Below are positions 43,361 through 53,364 of a DNA stretch of 64,000 bases, piece by piece (position 1 is the stretch's first letter; every line of letters begins with the position of its first letter). Source of the stretch: Prorocentrum cordatum (lineage: Eukaryota > Sar > Dinophyceae > Prorocentrales > Prorocentraceae); assembly GCA_963575745.1 (NCBI GenBank), contig CAUYUJ010016133.1, positions 158,501-222,500 of the forward strand. The letters run 5' to 3'. The notes beneath the pieces are model-generated. The model worked only from the letters and a program-made list of their open reading frames with translations. It made no database searches and had not been told where the DNA came from. The translations under genes and the position numbers were made by a program.

Positions 43361-44261
43361 ACCAGTTTCCTGCGGTGCCTCGGGAGCGAGGCCTCATCTG
43401 CTCGGCGCCCTCCTCCGGGTGCTGCTGGAAGTGCATTTGGCCCAGGGTGCTCCCAGGATTTCCAAGGAGGCCCCCGCGGCCTCCAGAGCACCGTTCACGA
43501 GGCTCAGGGAGCCCCGGGGGCTCCAAAGTTGAACGAACAGCTGGGGGCACCTTGAGCGAGGGGCACCTTTAAAAACCCCCGGCTCCTGCGTCTCCTCCCT
43601 ACGCTCGTTTTCGGCGGTGCCTCGGGAGCGGTGCCTCGGGAGCCCCCCTGGCCCCGTGCTTTCACACAGGACCCCTGCGAGCTCTCCCGCCGAGCTTGAA
43701 GTCCCGCAGCTCTGACACGACAAGAGGTTCCTTGGAGTTTCGCTCCGTTCCGTTCTTCTGCTCAGTTAAAAAAACAGCTTTGCTCGTTGCCGATCTTCGG
43801 CAGGTCGCCTCCCGCTTGCGGAGCGCACTGGCGCTGCGCCCTAAGCTCGGCGGTGTTTCGGCGCTGCGCTGCGGTGCGGGGCGCGATTTCCAGAGGACGG
43901 GGAAGGGCGGGAGAGGGAGAGGGGAGCTGAACCTGCCCAGCGGGTCGGCAAGGGTCGGCCGAGAGGCAGAAGAGAGGGGTCCACCCAGGCCGTCGGCGAC
44001 ATCGGTGCTCGCGAGCCGCTGGCCGCGGGAGGCTGGCTGGAGCCCTCGGCCCCTTCCCCAGGAGAGGAGGAGGAGGAGGAGGGAGGAGGAGGAGGAGGAG
44101 GAGGAGATCCTGCTGGGCTGCTTCTGACCGTGCTGGGGCTCAGGCGCGGGGTCCGGGCGCCACGGGGTGGCGAGAACGTCAGCTCTGGCGCGGCTCTTCC
44201 TCGAGGCACTGGGGGCCCTTGGCACCCCGGGTCGGGCGGAAGGGGGGGAGGATAGAGTTCA
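43361..44261. other. GC-rich unique DNA, no gene seen
   Basis: CGGTGCCTCGGGAGC is repeated at 43373, 43614 and 43629. Short GGA tract at 44066-44105. Confidence 0.4.
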
Positions 44262-44360
44262 GTCGGGCCTGTCCCTCTACAGGAGGAATATTCAAAGATT
44301 GTCAAAATAGTCCGGGGACGCTTTTCCTACTATTTTTGACTATTTTTGACTATCCTTGAT
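44262..44360. mobile_element. GTCGGGC-family element, left half
   Basis: GTCGGGCCTGTCCCTCTACA, then GGAATATTC and CCGGGGACGC, match the family. The right end is absent. Confidence 0.6.
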
Positions 44361-44367
44361 TATTTGT

Positions 44368-44455
44368 TATGCAGCTGGTTTCGACCCCGCTGCTGGGCAC
44401 ATTCATCGATGACTGCACTGGCGCCGGGGAAGCCAGCTGCGCGAGCTGGTTCGCT
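44368..44455 (+). repeat. Dispersed repeat R4, diverged copy
   Basis: TATGCAGCTGGTTTCGACCC and GGCGCCGGGGAAGCCAGC align with R4. Confidence 0.4.
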
Positions 44456-44604
44456 GTTTTTTGTCGGCGAAGCCAGCGCCAGAAAATATAGGAACCATCT
44501 TGGATCACCTTGAGGAAAAGTAGCGCGCACGACATCGAAAAGTGCGCGGGGTGGTGGACGTCCGAGCCATGGCAAGCCCCCGTCTCTTCCGGCCCGAGCA
44601 TCGC

Positions 44605-44726
44605 AGTGCGAGCAAAACAAGGTGCACGCCAACCCCTTCTGCAGCTTCGGGCGCTCCTGGAAGGCGTTCAACAAGCAGCGCCAGGGGCACAACCACAGGG
44701 CCCTGTCCTGGTGCAAATCCCGCACG
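44605..44726 (+). CDS. Possible isolated Cys/His-rich exon
   Basis: The frame beginning after a GCAG (44603-44606) reads CEQNKVHANPFCSFGRSW, then KAFNKQRQGHNHRALSWCK. Cys, His and aromatic spacing and the lack of repeat character suggest a conserved folded module, but I cannot name the family. The upstream 44490-44560 resembles the 62-bp minisatellite of 32.3 kb, so this may sit inside a repeat. Confidence 0.3.
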
Positions 44727-45499
44727 GCCGGCGCCGCTGCCACGACCCCGCCGTCCCGCGGTCCCGCTGTTGCCGTTCTCGCTGGCGCCCTCGTCGTCTT
44801 CATTTGCATGCTTCTCCTTCTCCTCGTCCTCCTCCTCCGCGGTCTCGCCATCTTCGTCGTCGGCGCCGTCTTTCTCGTCGTCCTGGTCGTCAGCACCGTC
44901 GTCGTAGTCCTCGTCGCCGCCCTCGTCGCCACCGTCGCAGGCGTCCCCCTCCATATCCTCCTCCTCCTCATCGTGCCTCCTCTCTACTTCCTCCTCCCCC
45001 TCCTCCTTCTCGCACCGGGCCCACGCGTGCGCGACCTGTTCTGCTCTTGCGGAGGGATAACAATAGGAGCTTGATGCATGCAGTTAGGTTGGGTGGTCTT
45101 GCTTTTGAATGTTAAGAACATTGCGTTTCATGGTGTGGAAACAGTACGTGTCCGCGCGCTGTGAAACGGAACGGTGGCATCCAGGTGTCACGCAACGAGA
45201 TCGGTGATGCCGTTTGGTGAACATCGGCAAGATCAGCTATCATACTGCTGTTTTTTATTTATATATATATATATATATATGTATAAAAACGCAGTGTTTT
45301 AAGTGTGGTGTGGAAAACGGCGATCGTAGTTCAGGAGAAATTCTTTTCGACCCACGAAACTCAGTGTGTTGCCGCTGCGGCTCCCAAGCGGAGATGTCCA
45401 CTAAAGCACCCTCGGAACGGCTTCCCGTTCAGAGGGCTTTTGAGGGAGCGAACGGTCTTACACAATCCCTGGGGTCGGTGCTGAATGAGGACGCCATTA
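44727..45499. other. GTC/TCC-rich then unique DNA
   Basis: 44780-45015 is CGTCG/CTCCTC-rich. A TA run lies at 45258-45281. No gene is recognised. Confidence 0.4.
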
Positions 45500-45870
45500 T
45501 GTATATTCTTGGCGCCCCAGCGTGTCATGACATCGGTGCGCCACACCAGCGCATCACGGCACCCATCATCATGACGATGGTCTTGCGACGACACAAGACT
45601 GTAGACACATGCGGTGGGCCAGCCTTCAATGGATCGCGTTGCATTAGGACCCGATGCTGTACATCCTTGGCACACCAGCGTGTCATGGCATCGGCATGCC
45701 ACACCAGCGCGTCATCACACTCATCATGATGATGATGGCACTGCGACGGTACGCGACTAGATACACGAACGGAGAACGTTCGTTACATGTGTATACATCG
45801 CTCTGCCACACCAGCGTGCCAGGGCACTCATAATCACGATGACGTCCTGCTGCTACGACACACGCAGAAC
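45500..45870 (+). repeat. Diverged tandem repeats with a CACACCAGCG core
   Basis: The core CACACCAGCGYRTCA, or a near match, occurs near 45513, 45541, 45670, 45697 and 45794. A larger segment is duplicated at about 158 bp (45508 and 45666). Confidence 0.55.
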
Positions 45871-46549
45871 ATGCAATCGCTTTGTCTCTGGCGCGCAAGT
45901 CGCCAGCGTCCGTTGATACTTTCTGCTGCGCGTAGGGCCCCCAAGCGGGTCGCGCGCGCGGTCGCCCGGAGCCCTCCTCCTCATACTCTCTTTCCTTCCC
46001 GCTATTTCATCCTCCTCCGTAGCCGTAGCCGTTTTTTTGTTTAAGCTGACGATGTCCCTTGGCAACAGAGCGGAGACCTATGTTCCGTGGCTGGCAAGGC
46101 TGTTCAGCCAAGTGCTCGGCCTTCACTGGGGGACTTGGGCACCCCTGGCCGCTCTCTCATCGTTCACCTCGTGCTGGCAGCCACGTTAATGGGTAAACTG
46201 TGGGGTTCCCAATTCCAGCTGGCGCGATTGCGCCGTAGTCATGCCTGAGAGCAAACACAAGAAAGCAAAAGCTGAGAGGCCCCTCGGCGGAGCCATCGCA
46301 ATGAGCCAATGTCCCGGGTGTCACCGCGACCAACTCCGAGAAGCGTTCTTCGCTATGCTCCACGTCGGCGTGATCGCGGTCGCCATGACAGTCCTGTATC
46401 ACGTCGCGGTCCTCTCCCTCCTCTCCCTCCTCCTCCGCCTCCTCCTCCTCCTCCTCTTCCTCCTCCTCCTCTCCACCACGTCCTCCACACCGCTCGCGGA
46501 ATGACCGTGCTGGCGACGACTCGGATGGTGCCGCCGAGGTGGTGATTCG
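45871..46549. other. Unique DNA with short CCT tract
   Basis: CTCCTCC tract at 46415-46475; otherwise nothing is identified. Confidence 0.3.
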
Positions 46550-47559
46550 TCGTCGTGACGAGCCGCCTTCGTGCTGCGTCTGGCCACGTGGGTCTTCCTG
46601 CGGATGAGCGCGAAGGCTTGGCAGCTGCACTGGAAGCTGTTCTTACTGTCCCTGACGGGGATGCCCCCGCCCTTCGCTCGAGCGATCATGGTGCCGATGG
46701 CGCCGTTGTTCCTCAGCGTGTTCCTATCCGTCGGCGGCGTGGCGAGTGTGGCCTGCGGCGGTTCTACAGGTGGCCGTTGGTATCCGTCGTTCGCAGCGGG
46801 CTGCTCCTCGCGACGAGGAGTTCAAGAGGTTCCAGGCGACATGCAGGGCAGAGGTGTCCAGTCCAGGATGCAAGCGGCGGCTCGCTATTCCTCGCTGCTG
46901 CGAGTTGGGCACGGTGCGAGAGCTCAGCCATCTGAAGTGAAGCTTCTTCCCCTCGCGCGGCAGAGTGGGATAGCCCGAGGGACGTGTTCTGTGTTTGCCA
47001 TCGACGCTAAAGAGGTGGTATCTCACCTTCGTGACAAAGGTGCGCTGCAAACCTTGATCCAGTCTGTCGGTGACGGGTGCGATCGTACATGCAGGCTGGA
47101 AGGTCCCCAGTTGGGCAAGCAGCTCACTCTCCGCACGGTCGGCCTGGTGGTTGCCGCAGTTCGCGCCCGCGTCCGCCACCTTCGGCCGGCCCGCGCACTG
47201 CACCTGGGCCGTGGAGGCAGTTCGCGGTGTAAGCCCCTGGCGGCGGCCTCATCCATGCGCACGGTAGCCTCGACCAGAACCACATTACGCGTGAGCGCGC
47301 TTGCAACACCTTGCATTCGGCCCTCGAGAACACGCTCACCTCCCCCCACAAGCTCTTCATCGACCGCGACGCTGGCGCCGTGAGTTACCACTGGGAACCG
47401 TTGGCCAGGATCTCAGCGTCGCCTATCTCCCCGCCTACGGCGTCATGGAACAGGGATAGCGATGCAGATGTGGGAATCGAGCTCTCGCGTCTCCAGGAGG
47501 TCGCCAACCGAACCTTCCAGCCGAAGGTGCTCTCATGGTCTGGGCAACACTTCCATGGG

Positions 47560-47700
47560 CGATCAGGGCGCCGACCCCATCGGATGGAACTGTCGTGCTC
47601 TCTGCCATCATAATGGTGCGGCGCTTGGTCGGCGCGAACGGCTTCTCGCTGAGCTGGCTCACCCCCCTTCCATCGTCGCCCTCCAGGAGACCCATGACGA
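47560..47700 (+). pseudogene. N-terminus of an APE-type endonuclease (LINE fragment)
   Basis: The reading GADPIGWNCRALCHHNGAA followed by RRERLLAELAHPPSIVALQE-TH matches the opening of LINE endonucleases (first Asn motif, then Gln-Glu-Thr-His). It is cut immediately after QETH by a GGA tract that encodes only acidic repeats. A preceding frame (47311-47500: KLFIDRDAGAVSYHW) may be the end of an ORF1-like region. Confidence 0.55.
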
Positions 47701-47994
47701 CGAGGAGGAGAAGGAGGAAACGGAGGAGGAGGAGGAGAAGGAGGATTATGAGGAGGAGGGAGGAGGAGGAGGAGGAGGAGGAGGAGATTGGCCACGGAGC
47801 TCGCTGAGAGCACGACATCTGCGCGTCTTATCTTCCTAGATCTAAGACGGGCGTGGTGGCCGCGCTGGCCCCGGGGCCACCACGGGCCCCTGAAGCATTC
47901 AGTTAGTCGCCCCGAGGTCGATTCGGTCCTTGGGGGGGTGCTGCTTCTAGAGTCAGGCGATCGCAAGCGAACATGGATCAAGGGGGCGTGGATT

Positions 47995-48150
47995 AGCGAC
48001 GGGTCCCGCTTCCAGGGAAAATCGCGGATTTCCGCCGCCGAACGAGGCGGCACTGGCCGCATTTTGGGGAGGGCACCTCCCCCGATCCATGGATTTGGCG
48101 ACCGCGCGCCAAATCCATGGATCGCTAATCCATGTTTGCGCGCCCCCGAT
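47995..48150 (+). repeat. Dispersed repeat R3, copy 1
   Basis: GGGTCCCGCTTCCAGGG, AATCGCGGATTTCCGCCGCC, CGCATTTTGGGG and GATCGCTAATCCATG recur at 61485-61640. It contains the small palindrome ATCCATGGAT. Confidence 0.7.
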
Positions 48151-49141
48151 AGAGGTCAAGAGCGGATATGTCGCGCTCTTCTGTGGAACGGCCACCAGTT
48201 TGAATTTCCGCGGCAGCTCCTTGGAAGCCATCGGGCAACAGGTTTTGAGCCAGGTCGGGATGGTCCGTCGCGACGCAGTATCGACTCCTCCTCTACGCTC
48301 CAGGGCCGCGATGGCGATTCGGCATGGCGTCGCATTTGGCGGCGCCTAGCAGAGCTCTCCCCTGATAGCCCCGCACTCTGGCATCCAGGGGCCACCTCGA
48401 GGTCTTCTGTTGATCGAATGTGTGCGCCCACCCGCCTTGGATCCTTTGCGAAGTGTTTCAGCACGCCGCCTGTCCAAGACGGCCCCGAGAACTTTGCGCT
48501 GCCGATATTTCTAGCCATGCTGCCCATGACCCCAAGGATGCTACGCAGCCGCACTTTTCGCGGCGCGAGCCCCCAGAGGGCCTCCGCTTCACCACCTCCT
48601 GCCGGCACGCTACTGCCCGCGCCGCTCGGGACTCACAGCTGGCCGGGCCGGCCGCTGCTCCTCAGGCCCTCTCCTCGCGCGCGATGGTCGCCTGATCTAT
48701 CTCGAGAGCGGTCCTGAGGCAAGACTTTGAGCTTGGTTGCACTTTACTCGCGCGCCACAGTTGGTCGGCCGCCAAGTTCTCGCCGTGGATTCGGACAGCG
48801 TTCGGTTGCTCGATCCCGCGCTGCTCTGCGATCCCCAATCGCCCCCCCGACAGCAGTAGCACGGTGCGTTTAAGCGCCAGCGTGAAGCTCGATCCGAGGC
48901 GGAGTCGAGACCTGCCCAGCAAGCCAGGACTCCCAGAAAAAAACGCGGGGCTGCCCGCAGAGCTCTGCTGTGGCCCATCCTCGGACGGAGAAAGTTCCTC
49001 CCTGGAGTCGCGTCGTCGTCAGAGCCGATCGGTGCCGCCTCGCCCCTGGAAGAGGTGACCGCTTAGCTCAAGAGGCACTCGGCCCCTGCGTTTGGGGAAG
49101 ATCGGGCACCCCCGCCGAGAGCAGCCAGATCTGCTTTCAAG

Positions 49142-49324
49142 TTACAGTGGGGGCCCATGCCAAGAAACACCCTGCTTGCCTCCAGGGTGCCCTGGGTTTC
49201 TTGGGCTTCGATGGTTCTGCTGTGGAAGGCGTGACGCCCCCACACCAAAAAAGCAGTGGACGTCCTGGGGTCTCAGGGTTGGGTTTCTCGTGGAAGGTTT
49301 CTTGTGGACAGGCCTCCACTGTAA
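49142..49324. mobile_element. Short TIR element (TTACAGTGG ends), copy 1
   Basis: The ends TTACAGTGGGGGCC and GGCCTCCACTGTAA are inverted over 14 bp with one mismatch. If the element proper begins CAGTGG, it is flanked by TA on both sides. The interior matches 5101-5273 over most of its length. Confidence 0.65.
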
Positions 49325-49359
49325 GGTTTGCCCAGGCGCCTCTGGAGTTCCGCGACCCC

Positions 49360-50200
49360 CCCCCACACCCCTTCCTCGCAGTGCCTCCTCTTGCATCGGC
49401 AGGGTCCTGGGCTCGGCGCCCGGGCCCGATGGCCTTCCCGCCTCGTGCCGGAGGCGCGGTGCTGGGCCCGGGGTCCTTCGCAAAGTCGCGCGGTGGGCCC
49501 TTGCTGAGAACAATGCTTCGATCGAGTGCTGCTCGTCTCTGCAGGGGTCTTTACCCCGTGACCCACGCCAGGGGGTGTTGAAGTGTTTCGGGGGGCCGCT
49601 GACGTCCGCCCCCGTTGGTTTTTAGAGAGCACGCGCAGCAGAGCGGACGCAGCGGTGCTTCACCGTGCTGCATCCAAGGCCGCCCAGACGCCTGCCGCTC
49701 CGTCACGACAGGGCTTCGCTACAGGCTGCAGTTTCACCGGCAGCACTGCTGACCTGGATGACAAAGCTGACCTGGATGACGTAGCGCGCGAAGTTGGCAT
49801 ACGTTACGATGGTGACACGATTGACTCTCCCTCCTCTCCTCGCCTTCGGTTCCCCCAGGCCTACCCCTCATTTTTCCTAGGTTAGGACGATGCTCGCCAC
49901 CGACTACGCACCCCTGCCTCGCGAGCTAAAGAAGGCGGTCGAGGTCTTTCACCGTTTGAACGCATGCCACGCCGGCATCGGGGACTACTCCTTGCTCGCA
50001 TTCTGCATGCTCTCTGGAGTCCCCGAAGGACGCCCGTTGAGCGGGGATCTCCATTTCTTTTCTATGAACCCTTTTGGCCGTGACCTCGAGCCCCACCTCT
50101 CCCGCCCTCGTCGCGGGCACGCGAGGGCGCGCGCGGACGGCACCGGAGCTCTGGCGCGGCATCTGCGCGGGCACGTCCACTTCGGCAGAGTGGTCGGACT
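49360..50200 (+). pseudogene. Reverse transcriptase fragment (LINE), frame-disrupted
   Basis: GSAPGPDGLPASC near 49415 matches the block before RT motif A. CMLSGVPEGRPLSGDLHFF (about 50005-50065) matches motif B with Gln and Cys replaced. GHARARADGTGALA after 50117 sits where the ADD box belongs but has lost the second Asp. Several frame changes and a weak middle region show that it is dead. Confidence 0.55.
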
Positions 50201-50500
50201 GGCCACATGGCCGGCGGCTCGCGCACCGCAGGCCAGCAGGCGCGTCGCTGCTCCGCCGTGGGGGCGTCTTGGGAGCCATATGGGGGAGAGCCGCGGCGCC
50301 TTGGCGCTCGGCCCTGGAGGGTGCCGACGAGTCCTGGGGTGCATTTCGCGGTCGCGGGTGAGACGCCGCGCCTGGGCTGCGTTGTTGTGCCCCTCGGCCG
50401 CTCTCTGCTGGCGAGTGGGGGGCGCCTGTCTCCGAGGCCCTTGTGGAGCGCTCCGCCGCCGCGGGCCCCGGCGGCGCTCCGCGGTTCCCGGGCAGAGCGG

Positions 50501-51204
50501 CCAATGTGAGCGAGCTCGAGCAGTCCCGTCGCGTGATGTGCGGTTGTGCCGCGCGTCGCGGTCGCAAGCCATGGGCGAGCGAAGGGTTAGTTCCAGGCCC
50601 TGTCGCGCGTCATCCAGCTGATCCGGACGCTCGGTCTGGTTCAGCCCGGGGGGTGGTGGAACTCCCCGCGGCAGCGCATCATGCTAAGCGCAGAGCGCGG
50701 CCTCGCTCGTGAGAGGTACCGCGCGTTCCTGCTCGCCCCCGCGCGTGCACGCACAATGAAGGTGCTCTCTGGCGGTACGCCTCGCCCATGCTGCCCACCC
50801 CCCTTCTCCATGTAGCGTCCTGTGCCGTACCGTCCCGCATGCCCATGAAGTCGCGTTTCTTGCTTCTTGTTCTCACACGTGCCGCACTGCGGCCAACAGA
50901 TGTGCCCGCCAGAGTCGTCCACTCGTGTTCTCGGAGGCCTCGTCTCTTCCTGAGACGATCACAGCTGCTGTGAAGGTCCCTCCCGTGCTACTCCAGCAGC
51001 GCAGGTTCCTGGACTCTTGCCTTGCTTGCTGCAGTCGAGGCAGCTGCGCAGGCGGGACCTACCCCGCCGCCGAACTCCTCTCCATTCGCACTTCTTGGCC
51101 GTCCGTGCGTGCGGACGGAAGTTCAGGCAGGCCAAGCAGTAGCATCAGCAGCAGCAGCAGAAGTGGCAGCAGTTCAGGTCAGGTAACTTGGAGCCCTCTG
51201 GGCA
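50501..51204. other. Unique DNA, no gene seen
   Basis: Only a short CAG/AGC run (51140-51175) stands out. Confidence 0.3.
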
Positions 51205-52190
51205 TGCTCCACCTCCTCCTCCTCCTCCTCCTCCTCCTCCTCCTCCTCCTCCTCCTCCTTCTCCCCCCCCTCCTCCTCCTCTCGTTGTCCTCCTCCTCCT
51301 TCTCCTTTCTCCTCCTCCTCCTTCGTTATCCCTGGCCCGAGCGGCCGGCGCCGCCGCCGCCGAGATCGCGCCGCCCGCGCCGACCAGCTGATTGGGCTCC
51401 CAGCGGCGGGAGGGAGGATGAATGGGGGAGGGGGAGGAGAGAGGAGAATGGATGGGGGATGGGATGGGGATGGGGATGATGATGATGAGGAGGAGGAGGA
51501 GGAGGAGGAGGAGGGGGAGTAGAAGGGGGACGAGGAGGAGGAGGAGGAGGAGAAGGAGGAGAAGGAGGAGGGATACAAACAGGAGTTGGGAGACGACTGG
51601 AGTAGCAGGAACGAGAAGGACGAGGATAAGGAGAAGGAGGAAAACGAGAAAAGGGAAGAGAAAGTGAAGGAGAAAGACATTGTGTGAAAGAGGAGGAGGA
51701 GCAGGAGGGGGAGAACGAAGCGGACGGAGTTGGAAGAGGAGGCGGACAGAGGAGGGGCGGCAGAATAAGGTGGAGGAGGAGAAGGGAGGAAGAGACCAAG
51801 GAATTGCGAAGGATTAGTGGGAGAGGAAGGAGGCAGGATGAGGGAGAAGAGATGAGCAGGAGGAGGAGGAGGAGGAGGAGGAGGAGGAAAGTGTAGCGGT
51901 CGGAGGGGGGGGGGAACCTGAGGACCAGACCATACGCACACGTTTGCTAATTCGCGCCATCCTTCTGCTTCGTGCGGGAATTTGGGGCGCCGAGATGCGT
52001 GACAGGAGGAGGGGGAGGCAAGGAGGGGGAAGGTGAAGGAGAGGGAGAGGGGATAGGGAGGACAGAGGAAGAGGAGGAGGAGGAGGAGGAGGAGGAGGAG
52101 GAGGAGGAGGAAGAGGTGGAAGGTGAAGAAGAGGGAGGGGATAGGGAGGATAGAGGAAGAGGAGGAGGAGGGGAAATAGCAGGAGTTGGA
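51205..52190. repeat. TCC tract then long GGA/GAA-rich purine region
   Basis: TCC at 51205-51335, then purine-rich GGA/GAGGA-dominated sequence from about 51410 to 52190 with a GATGAT run near 51475. Confidence 0.85.
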
Positions 52191-52725
52191 AGACGAGCGG
52201 AGAGTCATGAAGCCAGGCAGGGCGAGGAGGAGGAGGACGAGCGGTGCAGAGGCAGAGAGGGGGGCAGGAGCAGAGGCTCTCAAGTTTTCGCCACGTCGAG
52301 CGACTACTCAGCGCGGACGCCGCCAGTGCCCACCCGCCCTCCCAGAAGACGAGGAATCCACGGTGGCACATCCTGAGCATTGCGGCTGGGGTCGCGCGCT
52401 CTCGCCTCGCGAACGCGAGGCGCGCTCGCGCGCGGCCCCGCTGCCGACGACTTGGCCGGGACAGAGGTACTCAGGATTCCATAACAGAAGTGGGGGGGGT
52501 CACATTTGGGGGGGTCTGATTTGACCTGTCTTGGAGGGTTCGGGGGGTCTGGGCAACGGGCCGCCCTTGCATGAATGGTCTGGGGGGGTCTAAAACTTCT
52601 CGACTGGGAGGGCTGTGACCCCCTCGTTTTAATTACGAAAACTGGAGTACACACGGGCCCGGGGAGGGCGACGGGGCGCCCCTTGTCCGCACGCGGCCCC
52701 GCGCCGCCGCCCTCGGCGAGCGACA
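52191..52725. other. Left flank of the YR retroelement
   Basis: Unique, moderately GC-rich DNA. No feature is recognised except an imperfect GGGGGGTCT repeat at 52490-52600. Confidence 0.3.
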
Positions 52726-52782
52726 TGAGATGTGCCTGCACAGTTTATCCCTCTTCTTAGTGCTTCTGCAGTTCTTTTCTCG
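52726..52782 (+). repeat. Split direct repeat A1 (left terminus)
   Basis: This 57-bp block is identical to 59209-59265. It starts TGAGATGTGCC and is pyrimidine-rich in its second half. As the left end of the element it should contain or adjoin the promoter, although no core promoter motif is recognisable. The first ATG of ORF0 lies 15 bp beyond its end. Confidence 0.85.
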
Positions 52783-52797
52783 AGCCTCAGGCCTTCG

Positions 52798-53337
52798 ATG
52801 GCCTGGGGTGCGCCGCAGCTTCACATTTTCGCACGTGAACTCCTCGCGGCCTCGGCTGGTGGCTGGCTCTCGCGGCCCGCGGCGCCGGAGGGGCCTCTCT
52901 GCATCTGCGAGCCACGGCTCGAGTGCCCGGCGTGCTCGCTGGGCTGTGCGCCGTGCCCGGAGCGCGCGGTGGAGTGCCCGGCGGTGGTGTGCCAGTGCGC
53001 GCCTGCTGGGACGACGCAGCCGGAGTGCCCGGCGGCGTCGGTGCCCTCTGGGAAGGGCTGGTCGCTCTCGCTGGGCTTGGGCGGCTGGGGGCTGCTGCCG
53101 CTCGCATTCCTTGCAGGCCGGCTGACAGCCGGCTGCCCGCGGCCCGCGCGCCGCCCCAGAGCGCCGCAGCCGGCGCTGGAGGCGGCCCCGCCCGCCGCAG
53201 CCTCGCTCGGGCCGACCGAGCGTCTGGGCGCGCCGCCCGCAAGCTCGGCCTCTACGCTTTCTTGGTCTTCGGGCTCAGCTGCCTGGGACAGTGCTGCAGG
53301 GGAGGCCGCGCCGTGGCGGTCGCGCCGATCCCGCTGA
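52798..53337 (+). CDS. ORF0, small Cys-rich protein with a hydrophobic segment (retroelement-encoded)
   Basis: This 179-residue frame opens at the first ATG after repeat A1 and ends 27 bp before ORF1, in the same frame as ORF1. Residues about 35-80 carry closely spaced cysteines in CxC, CPxC and CxPC patterns, which could bind metal or form disulfides. Residues about 90-110 are a glycine/leucine-rich hydrophobic stretch that could be a single membrane segment. The remainder is Ala/Pro/Ser-rich. I recognise no characterised domain. Support for a real gene is its position directly after the left terminus, its ATG and the non-random cysteine spacing. Against it, high GC content creates long chance frames here, and another frame is also open. 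Function unknown; it may be a nucleic-acid-binding or membrane-associated accessory protein. Confidence 0.4.
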   Translation: MAWGAPQLHIFARELLAASAGGWLSRPAAPEGPLCICEPRLECPACSLGCAPCPERAVECPAVVCQCAPAGTTQPECPAASVPSGKGWSLSLGLGGWGLLPLAFLAGRLTAGCPRPARRPRAPQPALEAAPPAAASLGPTERLGAPPASSASTLSWSSGSAAWDSAAGEAAPWRSRRSR

Positions 53338-53364
53338 TCGTCCTAGGCCAGGCGGGAGGGCACG

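Larger units (their letters stand above)
46550..50500 (+). mobile_element. Highly decayed LINE relic, interrupted by repeats
   Basis: Three fragments on the plus strand carry LINE signatures in the right order: the start of an APE endonuclease (47580-47700), a PGPDGLP block that precedes RT motif A (49415-49440), and RT motif B LSGVPEGRPLSG (50010-50050) followed by a degraded motif C. Between them lie a GGA tract (47700-47785), a dispersed repeat (47995-48150) and a foldback element (49142-49324). Reading frames change repeatedly. It is possible that these are two LINE copies rather than one. Confidence 0.5.
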
